Below are positions 54,513 through 58,916 of a stretch of 58,916 bases of DNA, piece by piece (positions within the stretch are counted from its first letter, which is position 1; each line of letters opens with the position of its first letter). Both the position numbers and the translations under genes were made by a program. Under the pieces are notes generated by a model. It did no database searches and was not told where the DNA came from. It saw nothing but the letters and a program-made list of their open reading frames with translations. This DNA comes from Bacteroidales bacterium (lineage in GTDB: Bacteria > Bacteroidota > Bacteroidia > Bacteroidales > PXBB01): assembly GCA_003565735.1 (NCBI GenBank), contig PXBB01000007.1, positions 1-58,916 on the forward strand, written 5' to 3'.

Positions 54513-54557
54513 CATCAGCTTAGCTGGTAGGGTAGGCTACTCGATTGGCAACTGTAT

Positions 54558-55019
54558 TCATTCTATCTCAAAAGTATCAATCATTTGTCGAAATTCATTA
54601 ATAGTTTGCTCATACCCGTTAACTGTAGCCAAACAAATTATATAATACATTTTATCATTTTCTGCCAGCATATAAACAAGGTTCTTGTATGTAAGATTAT
54701 TTGCTGTGTTTTTAAATTCAATCCATTTAGCCTTCTTCCAATTTACAGAAGAGTCCCACATTTGAATAAACTCGTAATTCTCAAATGCTATTGGGAAGTC
54801 TTTTATTACAAAGCTTTCCCATAGCTCTTCTAATGTCATTCCATTCGCTGGATATTCACTAATTTGAATATTCTCCCGATAGTTTTCCGAAGCACTATAT
54901 AATGGTTTTGCAAAAATTAGAGAATTATCTTTTGAGTAGTTCTCCCAATTATCAGCAGGGATAAAAGAAAAAGATTTTGAAGAATTAAACACTCTTTCTT
55001 GGCCGGATACAGTGTTCAA
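54558..55019 (-). CDS. Secreted PsbP/DUF1795-like protein
   Basis: The 153-residue track ORF starts at a TTG (MNTVSGQERVF), but the codons upstream encode IRLLLFFISFFFLNTVSGQ, a clear signal peptide. It has no ATG in frame before the stop at 55094, so the true start is uncertain (possibly ATA at 55055 or a lost ATG). The mature part, with FSFIPADNWENYSKDNSLIFAKPLY and later LTYKNLVYMLAENDKMYYIICLATVNGYEQTINEFRQMIDTFEIE, matches the PsbP/DUF1795-like fold of small secreted or lipoprotein-type domains. Function unknown. It stands alone between gene-poor stretches. Confidence 0.68.
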   Translation of the reverse strand: MNTVSGQERVFNSSKSFSFIPADNWENYSKDNSLIFAKPLYSASENYRENIQISEYPANGMTLEELWESFVIKDFPIAFENYEFIQMWDSSVNWKKAKWIEFKNTANNLTYKNLVYMLAENDKMYYIICLATVNGYEQTINEFRQMIDTFEIE

Positions 55020-55305
55020 AAAAAAAAATGAAATAAAAAATAGTAATAATCTTATGGTGTTTGTATTGTTTATATAGTTGCCAACTCCCGACTAAGTTCC
55101 ACCAGCAAATGCCTACAAACGCTTATAACTGTTTGCAAATACCTAAAGCTAAAGCAAAACCATCAGCCGAATCAAAAATACAAATTTTTAATCACTACTG
55201 TCCGATATATTTATAGCGTTTAATATTTGTAATTAATAATAAAACAAACAGAAGTGAGCCCCTCCGATAGCCATCGGAGTGGGCGAAATATTATAAAAGC
55301 ATCAT

Positions 55306-55329
55306 GTAATCTAACCTGAACTATTCATA
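55306..55329. repeat. End fragment of the dispersed TIR repeat
   Basis: GTAATCTAACCTGAACTATTCAT, in inverse, follows the right end of copy B and also matches roughly 8 bases beyond its TIR. The rest of the element is missing or unrecognisable. Confidence 0.5.
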
Positions 55330-55412
55330 AAAAAAACGCTTGTGCTGAAGCTCTCGAAGCAAGTGCATTTTATGAATGTGTGCTGGACTGGTGTGGCGCA
55401 GTTCAGGAAATC

Positions 55413-55473
55413 CCGATACAGATAATCAGTAAAGAACTATATTAAGTTGAAATATATTGATTTTCTGTATCGG
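55413..55473. repeat. 16-bp inverted repeat with a 29-base loop
   Basis: CCGATACAGATAATCA and TGATTTTCTGTATCGG are complementary at 15 of 16 positions. No U-run follows on either strand, so a simple terminator is unlikely. Confidence 0.55.
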
Positions 55474-55588
55474 CCCGAAGGGGGAAAAATTCTTATGAAA
55501 CGAAGTTCGAAGAAGTCAATTTTTCAGGCTGCGTTTCTACATTTAACATTATTTTATATCGGACAACAGTGTAATAAAACCAAATAAA

Positions 55589-57406
55589 TTAAGAATTTTT
55601 CTTGGCACTATTTGCAGCACGTTTTCTGTCGTTTTCGTCAAGGATAATTTTTCTTAACCTGAGCGAACGGGGTGTAACTTCCACATATTCATCCGATGCA
55701 ATATATTCGAGGCATTCTTCTAAGGAAAATTTTATAGCCGGAATAATCATAACCTTGTCATCACTGCCCGATGCGCGGATATTGGTAAGTTTTTTTGTGT
55801 GAATCACATTGATACATAAATCTTCGGAGCGTATGTGTTCACCGATAATTTGACCTGCATATACAGGTTCGCCCGGATGGATAAAAAAACTGCCTCTTTC
55901 CTGTAACCTGTTTATAGAGTATGCTATTGCAGTGCCATTTCCCATGGCTATAAGAGAGCCATTCTTGCGTTCGGCGATATCGCTTTTCCAGGGTTCGTAC
56001 GATTTGAACCTGTGTGCCATAACGGCCTCTCCCTCAGTAGCGGTAAGCAATTTGTTCTGAAGTCCGATAAGTGCCCTTGATGTGATATTGAAAACCATAT
56101 AAGCCCTGTCTTTCCGGTTTTCCATTTTTGTCAATTCTCCTTTACGCGTAGTAACCACCTCTATCACTTTTCCTGAAAAGCTCTCAGGCACATTTACAGT
56201 AAGTTCTTCAACAGGTTCGTGTTTGATGCCGTTGATTTCTTTAATAACAACTTTGGGCTGCCCCACCTGCAACTCATAACCCTCACGCCTCATGTTTTCA
56301 ATGAGTATTGACAAGTGTAAGATGCCCCTTCCATACACATTATAGGAGTCGGGAGACGCTGTTTCTTCAACTTTGAGAGCCAGGTTTTTTTCTGTTTCAA
56401 GAAAAAGGCGTTCACGGATATGCCTGGAGGTTACAAACTTGCCTTCTTTACCAAAAAATGGTGAATTATTTATGGTAAAAAGCATGCTCATGGTTGGGTC
56501 GTCCACATCAATAGGCTTAAGGGCTTCAGGGGCTTCAAAATCGGCTATGGTGTCACCTATTTCAAAGTTTTCGGGTCCCAATACCGCACAAATATCACCG
56601 GCCTGCACAACATGTTTGATGCGCTCCTTGCCAAGCCCCTCGAAAACATACAGCTCCTTAATTTTCGATTTCACAACACTGCCGTCTCTTTTTACAAGCG
56701 AAACGTTCATACCCACTTGTAAACTACCCCCGTGAATACGGCCTACGGCAATCCTGCCTGTGTAAGATGAATAGTCGAGAGATGTAATCATCATTTGCAA
56801 AGACCCCTCAGAAAACTGGGGTGGTGGAATATGCTTGATGATAACATCCAATAAATGACTGACATCTGTTGTAGGCTTTTTCCAGTCGTCAGACATCCAT
56901 CCCTGTTTAGCTGAGCCATAGACGGTTGGAAAATCAAGTTGATCTTCTGTAGCACCCAAAGAAAACATCAGGTCGAAAACAGCCTCATGGGTTAAGTCAG
57001 GGTCACAGTTAGGCTTATCAACTTTGTTGATGACAACTACGGGTTTCTTGTTAAGATGAAGAGCCTTTTCAAGGACAAATCGTGTTTGTGGCATGGCTCC
57101 TTCAAAAGCATCTACTACTAGTAATACACCATCGGCCATATTGAGCACACGCTCAACTTCACCCCCAAAATCGACGTGCCCGGGTGTGTCAATAATGTTT
57201 ATTTTGTAATCTTTATATCTTACAGAAACATTTTTAGCGAGAATTGTAATCCCTCTTTCTCTTTCCAGGTCGTTACTGTCGAGTATCAAATCACCCATAT
57301 CCTGATTATCCCTGAAAAGCTTTACCTGATGTAACAACCTGTCAACCAGGGTTGTCTTGCCATGATCAACGTGCGCAATAATAGCTATATTTCTTATGTT
57401 CTCCAT
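55589..57406 (-). CDS. typA: Translational GTPase TypA/BipA
   Basis: A ribosome-associated GTPase of 605 residues that helps 50S assembly and growth under stress or low temperature. G motifs are [15 protein letters not shown] (G1), RERGITI (G2), [15 protein letters not shown] (G3), and NKVDKP (G4), in the N-terminal 130 residues. Domain II (EF-Tu-like) and the two EF-G-like domains follow, and the BipA-specific C-terminal domain contains [11 protein letters not shown] and [13 protein letters not shown]. It is complete and of family length. It is transcribed alone, with a candidate TATTTTTG -7 box at 57425-57432. Confidence 0.96.
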   Translation of the reverse strand: MENIRNIAIIAHVDHGKTTLVDRLLHQVKLFRDNQDMGDLILDSNDLERERGITILAKNVSVRYKDYKINIIDTPGHVDFGGEVERVLNMADGVLLVVDAFEGAMPQTRFVLEKALHLNKKPVVVINKVDKPNCDPDLTHEAVFDLMFSLGATEDQLDFPTVYGSAKQGWMSDDWKKPTTDVSHLLDVIIKHIPPPQFSEGSLQMMITSLDYSSYTGRIAVGRIHGGSLQVGMNVSLVKRDGSVVKSKIKELYVFEGLGKERIKHVVQAGDICAVLGPENFEIGDTIADFEAPEALKPIDVDDPTMSMLFTINNSPFFGKEGKFVTSRHIRERLFLETEKNLALKVEETASPDSYNVYGRGILHLSILIENMRREGYELQVGQPKVVIKEINGIKHEPVEELTVNVPESFSGKVIEVVTTRKGELTKMENRKDRAYMVFNITSRALIGLQNKLLTATEGEAVMAHRFKSYEPWKSDIAERKNGSLIAMGNGTAIAYSINRLQERGSFFIHPGEPVYAGQIIGEHIRSEDLCINVIHTKKLTNIRASGSDDKVMIIPAIKFSLEECLEYIASDEYVEVTPRSLRLRKIILDENDRKRAANSAKKNS

Positions 57407-57743
57407 TGAATAAAATTAAGAGCACAAAAATAGTCTAAAAACCAATTGCTTTGGTTTTTTTAAATGGCTAATTTCTAAGATAATTTCACTACCAACACAG
57501 GCAGGGATTTGCGGGCTGCGTTCCTGTCAAATCGTGATAAACCCAACGCGGAGCAGAGAGCGATAAACTACCACCAAGCCCCGCTATTGTTGGCTATACC
57601 ATGATAGACCAAAAAGCCCGATAATGTTTACGCCATATCGGGCTTTTGTTTTAGGGCTTTTATTCACAACACAATTTTTTTTCAGCGGTGTTCATGAACA
57701 CTTTGTGTTACGGCTATCGGTCTATATGTTAGCTTTAGTTATT
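57407..57743. other. Gene-free region upstream of typA
   Basis: About 340 bp with a -7 box for typA (57425-57432) and a terminator at 57611-57646. The 57624-57851 plus ORF overlaps both and is not supported. Confidence 0.45.
57611..57646 (-). terminator. Terminator of the lipoprotein gene
   Basis: AAAAGCCCGATA and TATCGGGCTTTT are perfect 12-bp arms; on the minus strand they are followed by a T run. It is about 100 bp after the lipoprotein stop and could also act on plus-strand transcripts. Confidence 0.75.
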
Positions 57744-58316
57744 TTAATACTGCAATATCCATTCATCTCCTGTTTTTCTATCAAAAAATTTTACAATACC
57801 ATAATTATTGGCGACAATTACTTTCCATATTTCATCATCGGGAAATCTTAAAGTATCTCTTTCTAAAACTACTACTTCATTGAATAAAAAACCATTTATT
57901 GACATTGTGTCAATATGATTTTCGAAATTTGTTATACTACAATATCCTGAATTATTATTGTATTTTTCAAGATTAATATTAGAACTCATCCAGTTTTCTA
58001 CATAAGTAAACGTTATTTCTATTCTAAATGCATTCTGACGATAATTATCATCGTATTCATCATTGGCCATAATAGTAGCCTTTGAGTCACAACATTTATT
58101 TTTACAACTACGTCTTGCCTCATATTCTTCAGACACACTTTTAGTTGTTACAGTGAGGTAAAGAGTATCTAATTGTTGGTTAACGAAAATAAGCTCATCA
58201 CCAACGTTATATGGTATCCATGTTATTAGTGTCTTATCAAAACCAGGACATTCGTATTTACACCCAATAAATACAAATAAAAATAAAATAAACAAGAATA
58301 TTTTTATTTTTTTCAT
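57744..58316 (-). CDS. Lipoprotein of unknown function
   Basis: The track ORF starts 13 codons earlier, but the ATG at 58316 opens a lipoprotein signal (MKKIKIFLFILFLFVFIGC with lipobox FIGC), giving a 190-residue precursor. The mature part is rich in Asn/Tyr and has a cysteine cluster, RRSCKNKCCDSKA, near residue 80, followed by beta-rich DNYRQNAFRIEITFTYVENW. The end, GIVKFFDRKTGDEWILQY, resembles DUF-type lipoproteins of Bacteroidota where a final beta-hairpin precedes the terminus. No enzymatic motif. A terminator follows downstream. Confidence 0.78.
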   Translation of the reverse strand: MKKIKIFLFILFLFVFIGCKYECPGFDKTLITWIPYNVGDELIFVNQQLDTLYLTVTTKSVSEEYEARRSCKNKCCDSKATIMANDEYDDNYRQNAFRIEITFTYVENWMSSNINLEKYNNNSGYCSITNFENHIDTMSINGFLFNEVVVLERDTLRFPDDEIWKVIVANNYGIVKFFDRKTGDEWILQY

Positions 58317-58323
58317 AGCTAAA

Positions 58324-58425
58324 TTATTTATGTTTATACAAAATAAGCACTTCATTAAACTCTTTTGATTGAACTTTTATAATAAAAATGCCACTTTCAA
58401 AATTTGAAAAATCAATAACTTCGAT
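58324..58425 (-). pseudogene. Remnant of a T9SS type A sorting domain (about 33 codons)
   Basis: Too short for the ORF track. After a TGA (58428-58426) the frame reads IEVIDFSNFESGIFIIKVQS and then KEFNEVLILYKHK to a TAA. This matches the end of a type A sorting domain (hydrophobic DLSNxxSGIYIxKV pattern). There is no start codon, so only the 3' tail of a former T9SS cargo gene remains. It begins 6 bp after the stop of the outer-membrane protein gene and ends just before the lipoprotein start. Confidence 0.6.
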
Positions 58426-58430
58426 TCACC

Positions 58431-58916
58431 TTAAAACATCCAGCCGACAGTAATGCCGCCCCATGGCCATACTGGCCAATTCTCTGGAGGATGAAGATCT
58501 CTTCCTGAAAATGGCGTAAAACCAATTCTGAAGAACATTCCTTCATCCTCTTTTTGATAACGATACCCTATTCTATAAAAAAACATATAAGACATTTCGA
58601 TCCCTCTTGAATTGGTTCGACAATAGGCAGAGTACAACCAAATCCTAATTCAAAATAGTTCTTTTTACCAATTAACAGATTAATTTGTTGTGAAAAGTAA
58701 AGTTCCCAAATATAATATGAAAATCCTGACATCGTTGAAAATCTGTAAATATTTTCACTCCAAAAAATCCTCTCATAGCCAAGGCTGTAAATTACTCCAT
58801 TTCCTAACAACTCAATATACACGCTGTTCTTTTTGAATGTTTTATTTTCAAAGTGGTTCTGCTCCTTTTTTTCAGTGTCAAAATAAATGGTGTGGTTTTC
58901 TGCCGGTTGGGCTATA
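58431..58916 (-). pseudogene. Outer-membrane beta-barrel protein, frameshifted and 5'-truncated by the window edge
   Basis: Two track ORFs (58568-58822 and 58431-58637) are parts of one gene. The upstream frame is open to the edge, reading IAQPAENHTIYFDTEKKEQ, VYIELLGNGVIYSLGYERIFW and IWELYFSQQINLLIGKKNYFELGFG, the strand pattern of an outer-membrane protein. At CAAGAGGGATCG the sensible continuation switches frame to GIEMSYMFFYRIGYRYQKEDEGMFFRIGFTPF and the end WPWGGITVGWMF. Adding one G to the GGG run restores a single frame, so a one-base deletion or an assembly error is likely. The signal peptide lies just outside the window. Confidence 0.72.

Larger units (their letters stand above)
53975..54557. 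other. Gene-poor region after the TcmP module
   Basis: It contains a terminator (54081-54104) and several small palindromes between 54410 and 54530. The 75-residue minus-strand ORF at 54158-54385 has no signal, family or start context and is not supported. Scrambled, remnant-like DNA is suspected but no transposase or integrase sequence could be recognised. Confidence 0.45.
55020..55588. other. Gene-poor region between typA and the PsbP-like gene
   Basis: It holds a 27-bp GC-rich hairpin (55259-55285, CTCCGAT/ATCGGAG arms), an end of the dispersed repeat (55306-55329), and a 16-bp inverted repeat pair at 55413-55473. No gene is supported. Confidence 0.5.

Noticed and set aside
57624-57851. 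75-residue plus-strand ORF
   Set aside because: It crosses a terminator and the 3' end of the lipoprotein gene and is hydrophobic only by composition.
1-58916. tRNA, rRNA or CRISPR array
   Set aside because: No cloverleaf-like arms with a T-loop consensus, ribosomal RNA blocks or regularly spaced direct repeats were noticed on reading; a tRNAscan or minCED run would settle it.

Overview
The window is a chromosomal segment of a member of the Bacteroidota, probably an anaerobic or facultative Bacteroidales/Marinilabiliales-like lineage. The evidence is a futalosine-route menaquinone gene pair (mqnB, mqnD), T9SS sorting domains with a PorV/PorQ-family barrel and a large TonB-dependent receptor, a two-subunit methylmalonyl-CoA mutase, and -7 boxes of the Bacteroidota type (TAnnTTTG). 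Shine-Dalgarno sequences are mostly absent. No rRNA, tRNA, CRISPR array or intact insertion sequence was recognised.

Left part (1-16.7 kb) is mostly minus strand: an edge-truncated FemAB/GNAT-like acyltransferase overlapping a polysaccharide-deacetylase protein, a pabA/trpG amidotransferase with divergent ridA, mqnB-mqnD, a large secreted protein of unknown role, an overlapping glycosyltransferase/zinc-ribbon methyltransferase pair, slyD, an M28 peptidase with rsmI (plus strand), a NUDIX hydrolase, a lipoprotein, fabD, a membrane protein and purD.

Centre (17-28 kb) is mostly plus strand: carbamate kinase plus ornithine carbamoyltransferase (the ATP-forming half of the arginine deiminase route), a convergent ArsR-type regulator with a palindromic candidate operator, asnS, rpoN, a PAP2-like membrane protein, a HAD phosphatase, lpxK overlapping a purine nucleoside phosphorylase, and a LytTR response regulator. 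From 28 to 37 kb lies a TonB receptor / 1347-residue secreted protein / PorV-like barrel operon. It is followed by greA, a HIT protein, an unusually long ribosomal protein S1, a T9SS cargo protein and purB.

Right part (43-58.9 kb): mazG, an LPS-type glycosyltransferase, mutB-mutA, a TMTC-like GT-C/TPR membrane protein, then a small accessory module: a TcmP-like protein overlapping a three-Cys-motif (PF07505/DUF5131) protein. Gene-poor DNA with palindromes follows, then a PsbP-like secreted protein, typA, a lipoprotein, a remnant of a T9SS sorting domain and a frameshifted outer-membrane protein running off the edge.

The two most interesting observations are the TcmP/three-Cys pair, a conserved but functionally undescribed two-gene module, and a dispersed repeat of about 220 bp with 15-bp terminal inverted repeats (two full copies, one 52-bp derivative and several end fragments) that looks like a MITE family.
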